Assembly (NCBI GenBank): GCA_013076295.1
Contig: RQOL01000484.1
Coordinates: forward strand, 1 to 64,000
DNA length: 64,000 bases
Source of the DNA: Sanderia malayensis
Lineage: Eukaryota > Cnidaria > Scyphozoa > Semaeostomeae > Pelagiidae
Reading direction: 5' to 3'
The translations under genes were made by a program, and so were the position numbers. Below, piece after piece: positions 52,895 to 64,000 of this stretch. A model generated the notes under the pieces. It had not been told where the DNA came from, ran no database searches, and saw only the letters and a program-made list of their open reading frames with translations. Positions within the stretch are counted from its first letter, which is position 1; each line of letters starts with the position of its first letter.

Positions 52895-54480
52895 GCAGTA
52901 TGCTCAGGACCTGCGGTTGCGCGCACGAACCAACATAAAGATACAGAAAAATACAATGAAAATTTGAAAGTTCGTAAAATGCTATAAATTTGAACACAAA
53001 AATAGTGATCTCTCAGATTGAACTGAGGACCTTGCGCGTGTAGGCGCACGTGATAACCACTAGTACAAGATCTATAAGTATAGCACACAAAAACATGCTT
53101 TGGGAAGTTGTAAAATGTTATAAAATTGAAACAAAATAGTGATTTGTCAGGATGAACTGAGGACCTTGCGCGTGTTAGGCGCACGTGATAACCACTACTA
53201 CAAGATCTATAATATAACACAAGAAACATGCTTGGAAAGTTCGTAAATGTTATAAAATTGAACACAAAATATAGTGATCTTGCTCAGGATTGAACTGAGG
53301 ACCTTGCGCGTGTAAGGCGCACGTGATAACACTACACTACAAGATCTATAATATAACAACAGAAACAATGTTGGGAAGTTCGTAAAATGTTATAAATTGA
53401 ACACAAAATAGTGATCTGCTCAGGATTGAACTGAGGACCTTGCGCGTGTAGGCGCACGTGATAACACTACACTACAAGATCTATAATATACACAAAGAAA
53501 CAATGCTTGGGAAAGTTGTAAAAGTTATAAATTGAACACTAAAATAGTGATCTGCTCAGGATTGAACTGAGGACCTTGCGCGTGTAAGGCGCACGTGATA
53601 ACACTACACTAAAGATCTATAATATAACACAAGAACAATGCTTTGGAAAGTTTAAAATGTTATAAATTGACACTAAAAAGATGATCTTGCTCAGATTGAA
53701 CTGAGGACCTTGCGCGTGTTAAGCGCACGTGATAACCATACACTACAAGATCTATAATATACACAACAAGAAACAATGCTTGGGAAAGTTGTAAAATGTT
53801 ATAAAATTGAACACTAAAAATATGATCTTGCTCAGATTGAATGAGGACCTGCGCGTGTTAGGCGCACGTGATAACCACTACATACAAGATCTATAATATA
53901 ACAACAGAAACATGCTTTGGAAAGTTGTAAAATGGTTATAAATTGAACCACTAAAATTGTGATCTTGCTCAGGATTGAACTGAGGACCTTGCGCCGTGTA
54001 GGCGCACGTGGTAACCACTACACTACAAGATCCATAATATAACACACAAAAAATGCTTGGAAAGTTGTAAAATGCTATAAATTGAACACAAAAATAGTGA
54101 TCTCGCTCAGGATTGAACTGAGGACCTTGCGCTGTTAGGGCACGTGGTAACTACTACACTACAAGATCCATAATAAACAACAAAAACAATGCTTTGAAAA
54201 GTTTAAAAAATGGTATAAAATGAACCTAAAAATGACGATGTTGCTCGGGATTGAACTGAGGACCTCGCGCGTGTTAGGCGCACGTGATAACCACTACACT
54301 ACTATCTAGATCTATATACACAACAAAAATCAATGCTTTGGAAAGTCGTAATATGTTATAAAACTGAACCAAAAAAATAGTGATCTCGCTCACGATTGAA
54401 CTGAGGACCTTGCGCGTGTAAGGCGCACGTGATAACCACTACACTACATGATATATAACATACACAACATAAGCAATGCT
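52895..54480 (-). repeat. Array segment 8: indel-rich monomers
   Basis: Units still align to the 145-bp monomer and, towards the right end, to 50.9-51.3 kb, but single-base deletions occur every few tens of bases (for example gatctgctc, tataacac, ataacactac). The sequence at 52,895-52,960 is scrambled. This probably represents uncorrected sequence of the second copy of the 3.2-kb block. Confidence 0.7.
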
Positions 54481-56126
54481 TTGGAAAAATTAGAAAATTT
54501 TATAAAATTGAACACAAAAAAATAGTGATCCTGTCAGGATTGAACTGAGGACCTTGCGGGTGTAAGGCGCACGTGATAATCACTACACTACAATATCTCT
54601 AACGTACACAACAAGAAACAATGCTTGCAAAAGTTTGTAAAATGTTATAAAATTCAACACTAGAAATGATGATCTTGTTCAGGATTGAACTGAGGTCCTT
54701 GCGCGTGTTAGGCGCGTGTCATAATCACTACACTACAAGATCCATAATATAAACAACAAAAAACAATGCTTGGAAAATGTTTGTAAAAAGTTATAAAATT
54801 GAACACTACAAAAAGTGATCTTGCTCAGGAGTGAACTGAGGACCTTGCGGGTGTAAGGCGCACGTGATAACCACTACAGTACAAGATCCATAATATACAC
54901 AAAACGAAACAATGCTTTTGAAAGTTTGTAAAAGGCTATAAAATTCAACACTAAAAATGGTGATCTTGCTCAGGATTGAACTGAGGACCTTGCGCGTAAT
55001 AGGCGCACGTGATAACCACTACACTACAAGATCTATAATATACACACAAGAAACAATGTTGGGGAAAGTTTGCAATATGTTATAAAACTGAACACAAAAA
55101 ATAGTGATTTCGCTCAGGATTGAACTGAGGACCTTGCGCGTGTTAGGCGCATGTGATAACCACTACACTACAAGATCTATAATATACACACAAAAAACAA
55201 TGCTTGGAAAATGTTTGGAAAAAGTTATAAAATTGAACACTACAAAAAGTGATCTTGCTCAGGATTGAACTGAGGACCTTGCGGGTGTAAGGCGCACGTG
55301 ATAACCACTCCAGTACAAGATCTATAATATACACAACATAAAACAAGGCTTTGGAAAAATTGTAAAAGGTTATAAAATTCAATACTAAAACTGGTGATCT
55401 TGCTCGGGATTGAACTGAGGACCTTGCGCGTGTTAGGCGCACGTGATAACCACTATACTACAAAATGTATAATATACACAACAAGAAACAATGCTCGGGA
55501 AAGTTCGTAATATGTTATAAAACTGACCACAAAAAATAGTGATCTCGCTCACGATTGAACTGAGGACCTTGCGCGTGTAAGGCGCACGTGATAACCACTA
55601 CACTACATGATATATAACATAACATACACAACATAAAGCAATGCTTTGGAAAATTTAGAAAATGTTATAAAATTGAACACAAAAAATAGTGATCCTGTTC
55701 AGGATTGAACTGAGGACCTTGCGGGTGTAAGGCGCACGTGATAATCACTACACTACAATATCTCTAACGTACACAACAAGAAACAATGCTTGGAAAAGTT
55801 TGTAAAATGTTATAAAATTCAACACTAGAAATGATGATCTTGTTCAGGATTGAACTGAGGTCCTTGCGCGTGTTAGGCGCGTGTCATAATCACTACACTA
55901 CAAGATCCATAATATAAACAACAAAAAACAATGCTTGGAAAATGTTTGTAAAAAGTTATAAAATTGAACACTACAAAAAGTGATCTTGCTCAGGAGTGAA
56001 CTGAGGACCCTGCGGGTGTAAGGCGCACGTGATAACCACTACAGTACAAGATCCATAATATACACAAAACGAAACAATGCTTTTGAAAGTTTGTAAAAGG
56101 CTATAAAATTCAACACTAAAAATGGT

Positions 56127-56198
56127 GATCTTGCTCAGGATTGAACTGAGGACCTTGCGCGTGTTAGGCGCACGTGGTAACCACTACACTACAAGATC
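56127..56198 (-). tRNA. tRNA-Val (AAC)
   Basis: Consensus with one change in the D-arm (cgtggtaacc on the + strand, giving C in place of T next to the D-stem). Acceptor, anticodon and T stems are perfect. Confidence 0.8.
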
Positions 56199-58291
56199 CA
56201 GAAAATAAACTACAAGAAACAATGCTTGGAAAGTTCGTAAAATGCTATAAATTTGAACACAAATAATAGTGATCTTTCTCAGGATTGAACTGAGGACCTT
56301 GCGCTTGTTAGGCGCACGTGGTAACCACTACACTACAAGATCTACAATAAACACAAGAAACAATGCTTGGGAAAGTTCGTAAATTGTTATAAAATTGAAC
56401 ACTACAAAAAGTGATCTTGCTCAAAATTGAAGTGAGGACCTTGCGCGTGTAAGGTGCACGTGATAACCACTACACTACAAGATTAATAATATACACACAA
56501 GAAACAATGTTTGGGAAAGTTCGTAAAATGTTACAAAATTGTACACAACATATAGTGATCTTGCTCAAAATTGAAGTGAGGACCTTGCGCGTGTAAGGCG
56601 CAGTGATAACCACTACAAGATCCATAATATAAACAACAAGAAACAATGTTTGGGAAAGTTCGTAAAATGTTATTAAAATTGAGACACAAAATATAGTGAT
56701 CATGCTCAGGATTCAACTGAGGACCTTGCGCGTGTTAGGCGCACGTGATAACCACTACAACTACAAGATCTATAAAATACACAACATAAAACAAGGCTTT
56801 GGAAAAATTGTAAAATGTTATAAAACTGACCACAAAACATAGTGATCTCGCTCAGGATTGAACTGAGGAAATTGCACGTGTTAGGCGCACGTGATAACCA
56901 CTACACTACAAGATCTATAATATACACACAAGAAACAATGTTTGGGAAAGTTCGTAAAATGTTACAAAATTGTACACAACATATAGTGATCTTGCTCAAA
57001 ATTGAAGTGAGGGACCTTGCGCGTGTAAGGTGCACGTGATAACCACTTACACTACAAGATTATTAATATACACACAAGAAACAATGTTTGGGAAAGTTCG
57101 TAAAAGGTTATAAAATTGAACACTACAAAAAGTGATCTTGCTCAGGATTGAACTGAGGACCTTGCGGGTGTAAGGCGCGCGTGATAACCACTCCAGTACA
57201 AGATCTGTAATATACACAACATAAAACAAGGCTTTGGAAAAATTGTAAAATGTTATAAAATTCAATACTAAAAATAGTGATCTTGCTCAGGATTGAACTG
57301 AGGACCTTGCGCGTGTTAGGCGCACGTGATAACCACTACACTACATGATATATAACATACACAACATAAAGCAATGCTTTGGAAAATTTAGAAAATGTTA
57401 TAAAATTGAACACAAAAAATAGTGATCTTGTTCAGGATTGAACTGAGGACCTTGCGGTTGTAAGACGCACGTGATAACCACTACACTACAATATCTGTAA
57501 TGTACAGAACAAGAAACAATGCTTGGAAAAGTTTGTAAAATGTTATAAAATTCAACACTAGAAATGATGATCTTGTACAGGATTGAACTGAGGTTCTTGC
57601 GCGTGTTAGGCGCGTGTCATAACCACTACACTACAAGATCCATAATATAAACAACAAAAAACAATGCTTTGAAAAGTTTAGAAAATGGTATAAAATTGAA
57701 CACTACAAAAAGTGATCTCGCTCAGGAGTGAACTGAGGACCTTGCGGGTGTAAGGCGCACGTGATAACCACTACAGTACAAGATCTATAATATACACACA
57801 AGAAACAATGTTTGGGAAAGTTCGTAAAATGTTACAAAATTGTACACAACATATAGTGATCTTGCTCAAAATTGAAGTGAGGACCTTGCGCGTGTAAGGT
57901 GCACGTGATAACCACTACACTACAAGATCCATAATATAAACAACAAGAAACAATGCTTTGGAACGTTTAGAAAATGGTATAAAATTGAACGCTAAAAATG
58001 ATGATCTTGCTCGGGATTCAACTGAGGACCTTGCGCGTGTTAGGCGCACGTGATAACCACTGCACTACAAGATTTATAATATACACACAAGAAACAATGT
58101 TTGGGAAAGTTCGTAAAAGGTTATAAAATTGAACACTACAAAAAGTGATCTTGCTCAGGATTGAACTGAGGACCTTGCGGGTGTAAGGCGCACGTGATAA
58201 CCACTCCAGTACAAGATCTATAATATACACAACATAAAACAAGGCTTTGGAAAGTTTGTAAAAGGCTATAAAATTCAACACTAAAAATGGT

Positions 58292-58363
58292 GATCTTGCT
58301 CAGGATTGAACTGAGGACCTTGCGCGTGTTAGGCGCACGTGGTAACCACTACACTACAAGATC
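58292..58363 (-). tRNA. tRNA-Val (AAC)
   Basis: Duplicate of the unit at 56,127, 2,165 bp further on, with the same D-arm change. Confidence 0.8.
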
Positions 58364-58990
58364 CAGAAAATAAACTACAAGAAACAATGCTTGGAAAGTT
58401 CGTAAAATGCTATAAATTTGAACACAAATAATAGTGATCTTTCTCAGGATTGAACTGAGGACCTTGCGCTTGTTAGGCGCACGTGGTAACCACTACACTA
58501 CAAGATCTACAATAAACACAAGAAACAATGCTTGGGAAAGTTCGTAAATTGTTATAAAATTGAACACCACAAAAAGTGATCTTGCTCAAAATTGAAGTGA
58601 GGACCTTGCGCGTGTAAGGTGCACGTGATAACCACTACACTACAAGATTAATAATATACACACAAGAAACAATGTTTGGGAAAGTTCGTAAAATGTTACA
58701 AAATTGTACACAACATATAGTGATCTTGCTCAAAATTGAAGTGAGGACCTTGCGCGTGTAAGGCGCAGTGATAACCACTACAAGATCCATAATATAAACA
58801 ACAAGAAACAATGTTTGGGAAAGTTCGTAAAATGTTATTAAATTGAACACAAAATATAGTGATCATGCTCAGGATTCAACTGAGGACCTTGCGCGTGTTA
58901 GGCGCACGTGATAACCACTACACTACAAGATCTATAAAATACACAACATAAAACAAGGCTTTGGAAAAATTGTAAAATGTTATAAAACTG

Positions 58991-60740
58991 ACCACAAAAC
59001 ATAGTGATCTCGCTCAGGATTGAACTGAGGACTTGCGGGTGTTAAGGCGCACGTGATAACCACTCCAGTACAAGATCTATAATATACACAACATAAAAAC
59101 AAGTTTGGAAAGTTTGTAAAAGGCTATAAAAGTTCAACACAAAAATGTGATCTTGCTCAGGATTGAACTGAGGACCTTGCGCGTGTTAGGCGCACGTGTA
59201 ACCACTACACTACAAGATCCAGAAAATAAACTACAAGAAACAATGCTTGGAAAGTTCGTAAAATGCTATAAAATTGAACACAAATAATGATCTTTCTCAG
59301 GATTGAACTGAGGACCTTGCGCTGTAGGCGCACGTGAAACCACTACACTACAAGATCTACAATAAAACAAGAAACAATGCTTGGGAAAGTTCAAATTGTT
59401 ATAAAATTGAACACCAAAAAAAGTGATCTTGCTCAAAATTGAAGTGAGACCTTGCGCGTGTTAAGGCACGTGATAACCACTACACTACAATATATATACA
59501 CAAGAAACAATGTTTGGGAAAGTTCGTAAAATGTTACAAAATTGTACACACATATAGTGATCTTGCTTCAAAATTGAAGTGAGGACCTTGCGCGTGTAAG
59601 GCAGTGATAACCACTACAAGATCCATAATATAAACAACAGAAACAATGTTGGAAAGTTCGTAAAATGTTATTAAATTGAACACAAAATGTGATCATGCTC
59701 AGGATTCAACTGAGGACCTTGCGCGTGTTAGGCGCACGTGATAACCACTACACTCAAGATCTATAAAATACACAACATAAAACAAGCTTTTGGAAAATTG
59801 TAAAATGTTATAAAACTGACACAAAAATAGTGATCTCGCTCAGGATTGAACTGAGGAAATTGCACGTGTTAGGCGCACGTGATAACCACTACACTACAAG
59901 ATCTATAATATACACACAAAAACAATGTTTGGGAAAGTTCGTAAAATGTTACAAAATTGTACACAACATATAGTGATCTTGCTCAAAATTGAAGTGAGGA
60001 CCTTGCGCGTGTAAGGTGCACGTGATAACCACTACACTACAAGATTAATAATATACACAAGAAACAATTTTGGAAAGTTCGTAAAAGGTTATAAAATTGA
60101 ACACTACAAAAGTGATCTTGCTCAGGATTGAACTGAGGACCTTGCGGGTGTAAGGCGCGGTGATAACCACTCCAGTACAAGATCTGTAATATACACAACA
60201 TAAAACAAGGCTTTGGAAAAATTGTAAAATGTTATAAAATTCAATACTAAAAATAGTGATCTTGCTCAGGATTGAACTGAGGACCTTGCGCGTGTTAGGC
60301 GCACGTGATAACCACTACACTACATGATATATAACATACACAACATAAAGCAATGCTTTGGAAAATTTAGAAAATGTTATAAAATTGAACACAAAAAATA
60401 GTGATCTTGTTCAGGATTGAACTGAGGACCTTGCGGTTGTAAGACGCACGTGATAACCACTACACTACAATCTGTAATGTACAGAACAAGAAACAATGCT
60501 TTGGAAAAGTTTAAAAATGTTATAAAATTCAACACTAAGAAATGATGATCTTGCTACAGGATTGAACTGAGGTCTGCGCGTGTTAGGCGCGTGTCAAACC
60601 ACTACACTACAAGATCCATAAATTAAACAACAAAAAACAATGCTTTGAAAAGTTAGAAAATGGTATAAAATTGAACCTACAAAAAGTGATCTCGCTCAGG
60701 ATGAACTGAGGACCTTGCGGGTGTTAGGCGCACGTGATAA
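58991..60740 (-). repeat. Array segment 10: indel-rich copy of neighbouring units
   Basis: From about 59,030 the order of units repeats that at 58,180-59,000, then from about 59,850 that at 56,850-57,770, with many single-base losses (for example gtgtaaccac, aggcagtgat). Short clean patches lie at about 59,880-60,050 and 60,200-60,460. Probably the same kind of artefact as segments 4 and 8. Confidence 0.7.
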
Positions 60741-61551
60741 CACTACAGTACAAGATCTATAATATACACACAAAAACAATGTTTGGGAAAGTTCGTAAAA
60801 TGTTACAAAATTGTACACAACATATAGTGATCTTGCTCAAAATTGAAGTGAGGACCTTGCGCGTGTAAGGTGCACGTGATAACCACTTCACTACAAGATC
60901 CATAATATAAACAACAAGAAACAATGCTTTGGAACGTTTAGAAAATGGTATAAAATTGAACGCTAAAAATGATGATCTTGCTCGGGATTCAACTGAGGAC
61001 CTTGCGCGTGTTAGGCGCACGTGATAACCACTGCACTACAAGATTTATAATATACACACAAGAAACAATGTTTGGGAAAGTTCGTAAAAGGTTATAAAAT
61101 TGAACACTACAAAAAGTGATCTTGCTCAGGATTGAACTGAGGACCTTGCGGGTGTAAGGCGCACGTGATAACCACTCCAGTACAAGATCTATAATATACA
61201 CAACATAAAACAAGGCTTTGGAAAAATTGTAGAATGTTATAAAATTCAATACTAAAAATAGTGATCTTGCTCAGGATTGAACTGAGGACCTTGCGGCTGT
61301 AAGACGCACGTGATAACCACTACACTACATGATCTATAACATACACAACATAAAACAATGCTTTGGAAAATTTCGAAAATGGTATAAAATTCAACACTAA
61401 AAATGATGATCTTGCTCGGGATGAACTGAGGACCTTGCGCGTGTTAGGCGCACGTGATAACCACTACACTACAAGATCTATAAAATACACAACATAAAAC
61501 AAGGCTTTGGAAAAATTGTAAAATGTTAAAAAACTGACCACAAAACATAGT

Positions 61552-61623
61552 GATCTCGCTCAGGATTGAACTGAGGACCTTGCGCGTGTTAGGCGCACGT
61601 GATAACCACTACACTACAAGATC
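61552..61623 (-). tRNA. tRNA-Val (AAC)
   Basis: Identical to the consensus except the acceptor T6-G67 wobble. Both promoter boxes intact. Confidence 0.85.
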
Positions 61624-62413
61624 TATATATAACACACAAGAAACAATGTTTGGAAAGTTCGTAAAATGTTACAAAATTGTACACAACATAGTGATCTTGC
61701 TCAATTGAACTGAGGACCTTGCGCGTGTAAGGTTACACGTGATAACCACTACACTACAAGATCCATAATAGAAACAAGAAAACAATGCTTGGAACGTTTA
61801 GAAAATGGTATATAAAATTGAACGCAAAAATGATGATCTTGCTCGGATTCAACTGAGGGACCTTGCGCGTGTTAGGCGCACGTGATAACCACTGCACTAC
61901 AAGATTTATAATATACACACAAGAAACAATGTTTGGGAAAGTTCGTAAAAGGTTATAAAATTGAACACTACAAAAAGTGATCTTGCTCAGGATTGAACTG
62001 AGGACCTTGCGGGTGTAAGGCGCACGTGATAACCACTCCAGTACAAGATCTATAATATACACAACATAAAACAAGGCTTTGGAAAAATTGTAGAATGTTA
62101 TAAAATTCAATACTAAAAATAGTGATCTTGCTCAGGATTGAACTGAGGACCTTGCGGCTGTAAGACGCACGTGATAACCACTACACTACATGATCTATAA
62201 CATACACAACATAAAACAATGCTTTGGAAAATTTCGAAAATGGTATAAAATTCAACACTAAAAATGATGATCTTGCTCGGGATTGAACTGAGGACCTTGC
62301 GCGTGTTAGGCGCAGGTGATAACCACTACACTACAAGATCTATAAAATACACAACATAAAACAAGGCTTTTGAGAAATTGTAAAATGTTAAAAAACTGAC
62401 CACAAAACATAGT

Positions 62414-62485
62414 GATCTCGCTCAGGATTGAACTGAGGACCTTGCGCGTGTTAGGCGCACGTGATAACCACTACACTACAAGATC
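62414..62485 (-). tRNA. tRNA-Val (AAC)
   Basis: Same sequence as the unit at 61,552, fully paired with one wobble. T4 terminator at 62,404-62,407. Confidence 0.85.
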
Positions 62486-62558
62486 TATAATATAAACAAC
62501 ATAAAACAAGGCTTTGGAAAAATTGTAGAATGTTATAAAATTCAATACTAAAAATAGT

Positions 62559-62630
62559 GATCTTGCTCAGGATTGAACTGAGGACCTTGCGCGTGTTAGG
62601 CGCACGTGATAACCACTACACTACAATATC
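62559..62630 (-). tRNA. tRNA-Val (AAC)
   Basis: Consensus except one acceptor mismatch at position 4 (caatatc). Promoter boxes intact, T5 terminator downstream. Confidence 0.75.
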
Positions 62631-63718
62631 TGTAATGTAGAGAACAAGAAACAATGCTTGGAAAAGTTTGTAAAATGTTATAAAATTCAACACTAGAAAT
62701 GATGATCTTGTACAGGATTGAACTGAGGTTCTTGCGCGTGTTAGGCGCGTGTCATAACCACTACACTACAAGATCCATAATATAAACAACAAAAAACAAT
62801 GCTTTGAAAAGTTTAGAAAATGGTATAAAATTGAACACTAAAAATGACGATCTTGTTCGGGATTGAACTGAGGACCTTGCGCGTGTTAGGCGCACGTGAT
62901 AATCACTACACTACAAGATCTATAATATACACACAAGAAACAATGCTTGGAAAATGTTTGTAAAATGTTATAAAATTGAACACTACAAAAAGTGACCTTG
63001 ATAAGGATTGAAATGAGGACCTTGCGCGTGTAAGGCGCACGTGATAACTACTACAGTACAAGATCTATAATATACACAAGAAGAAACAATGCTTGGGAAA
63101 GTTCGTAAAATGTTATAAAACTGAACACAAAAAATAGTGATCTCGCTCAGGATTGAACTGAGGACCTTGCGCGTGTTAGGCGCATGTGATAACCACTACA
63201 CTACAAGATCTATAATATACACACAAAAAACAATGCTTGGAAAATGTTTGGAAAAAGTTATAAAATTGAACACTACAAAAAGTGATCTTGCTCAGCATTG
63301 AACTGAGGACCTTGCGCTTGTTAGGCGCACGTGGTAACCACTCCAGTACAAGATCTATAATATACACAACATAAAACAAGGCTTTGGAAAAATTGTAGAT
63401 GGATATAAAATTCAATACTAAAAATGGTGAACTTGCTCAGGATTGAACTGAGGACATTGCGCGTGTTAGGCGCACGTGATAACCACTACACTACAAGATC
63501 TATAATGTACACACAAGAAACAATGCTTGGAAAATGTTTGTAAAAAGTTATAAAATTGAACACTACAAAAAGTGATTTTGCTCAGGATTGAACTGAGAAC
63601 CTTGCGGGTGTAAGGCGCACGTGATAACCACTACAGTACAAGATCCATAATATACACAACATATAACAAGGCTTTGGAAAGATTGTAAAATATTATAAGA
63701 TTCAATACTAAAACTAGT

Positions 63719-63790
63719 AATCTTGCTCAGGATTGAACTGAGGACATTGCGCGTGTTAGGCGCACGTGATAACCACTACACTACAAGATC
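63719..63790 (-). tRNA. tRNA-Val (AAC)
   Basis: Consensus except a G1-T72 wobble in the acceptor and one variable-loop base. It is the last near-perfect unit seen before the window end. Confidence 0.75.
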
Positions 63791-64000
63791 TATAATATAC
63801 ACAACAAGAAACAATGCTTGGAAAATGTTTGTAAAAAGTTATAAAATTGAACACTACAAAAAGTGATTTTGTTCAGGATTGAACTGAGAACCTTGCGGGT
63901 GTAAGGCGCACGTGATAACCACTACAGTACAAGATCCATAATATACACAACATATAACAAGGCTTTGGAAAGATTGTAAAATATTATAAGATTCAATACT

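Larger units (their letters stand above)
54481..58990 (-). repeat. Array segment 9: 145-bp tRNA-Val units
   Basis: Clean tandem units, some in duplicated runs: 56,090-56,980 recurs at about 58,255-59,000 and 54.5-54.9 kb recurs at 55.7-56.1 kb. Contains the near-perfect AAC genes at 56,127 and 58,292. No other gene is seen. Confidence 0.9.
1..64000 (-). repeat. Giant tandem array of ~145-bp units, each holding a tRNA-Val-like gene
   Basis: The same ~145-bp unit repeats head to tail through the whole window, broken only by three LINE copies and one short insertion. Successive units around 30.2-30.7 kb start exactly 145 bp apart. Each unit has a 72-bp tRNA-Val-like part (on the + strand it begins gatcttgctcagg and ends ctacaagatc) and an A+T-rich spacer of about 73 bp. 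Spacers fall into several families. Some carry gctttggaaagtttgtaaaa, some gtttgggaaagttcgtaaaa, and some caaggctttggaaaaattg, the last being frequent only after about 29.9 kb. All units share one orientation, with the tRNA on the minus strand. The copy number of about 430 is an estimate. Whether most copies are transcribed cannot be seen, and a tRNA-derived satellite is the main alternative reading. Confidence 0.97.
60741..64000 (-). repeat. Array segment 11: 145-bp tRNA-Val units to the window end
   Basis: Mostly clean units, with another indel-rich patch at about 61,420-61,860. The run at 61,010-61,420 is repeated about 845 bp further on. The array continues past the window end, so the full array is longer than what is seen. 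Confidence 0.9.

Noticed and set aside
345..63415. Many 60-126-residue minus-strand open frames with similar sequences (VVVITCA, CCVYYRSC, ARSSVQS motifs)
   Set aside because: They are translations of the 145-bp unit: 145 is not a multiple of three, so frames shift from unit to unit. The similarity is explained by the DNA repeat, and the frames overlap the tRNA cores. There are no signs of a conserved start context or of domains.
1..64000. CRISPR array
   Set aside because: The repeat is 145 bp, spacers are homologous to each other, there are no cas genes, and the reverse transcriptase is of eukaryotic LINE type.
1..64000. 5S rRNA or other small-RNA gene array
   Set aside because: The core folds as a tRNA cloverleaf with T-loop TTCAATC and an anticodon loop. 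No 5S internal control region is seen.
1..64000. Plain centromeric satellite without gene content
   Set aside because: A satellite role is possible, but a simple satellite would not be expected to retain full tRNA pairing, A and B boxes and a terminator in so many units. Kept as an alternative only.

Overview
The window is almost entirely one head-to-tail tandem array. The unit is about 145 bp, and an estimated 430 copies are present (window length divided by unit length, after subtracting three retrotransposon inserts). Each unit carries, on the minus strand, a 72-nt sequence that folds as a eukaryotic valine tRNA. It has a 7-bp acceptor stem starting GATCTTG, a D-arm with GG in the loop, an anticodon stem TGCGC/GCGCA, and a CTCAG/CTGAG T-arm with loop TTCAATC. 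The base following the acceptor is A73. The internal polymerase III A box is TAGTGTAGTGG and the B-box core is GTTCAA. A T4-T6 run lies a few bases past the 3' end, and a TATA-like stretch lies just before the 5' end. The remaining ~73 bp of each unit is an A+T-rich spacer. The commonest anticodons are AAC and TAC (both Val). CAC and several non-Val anticodons occur in minority or decayed units. No 3' CCA is encoded.

The organism is a eukaryote, most likely an animal. The only protein-coding material is the C-terminal part of a non-LTR (LINE) reverse transcriptase of the CR1/L2/Jockey type, present three times on the minus strand. Its style resembles elements common in cnidarians, but this is recall-based inference and not a search result.

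Layout: 1-20,862 is array with older, more mixed monomer families, including one tRNA unit interrupted by a 53-bp insertion at about 10,833. 20,863-31,758 is a block with two LINE copies, itself built from an internal duplication of about 4.8 kb. 31,759-40,696 is a second copy of that whole ~10.9-kb block, shortened by one ~1.81-kb deletion that removed a LINE copy and by one 145-bp single-monomer deletion. 40,697-64,000 is further array with shorter duplications. Within it, three stretches (about 42.8-44.7, 52.9-54.5 and 59.0-60.8 kb) are full of small indels and look like poorly corrected assembly of neighbouring clean monomers.

No conventional protein-coding gene, rRNA, CRISPR array or prokaryotic operon is present. 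The many 60-120-residue open frames on the minus strand are translations of the repeat and are not annotated as genes. The representative tRNA entries below give checked coordinates. Between them the array is continuous, so any interval not listed separately holds the same 145-bp units.
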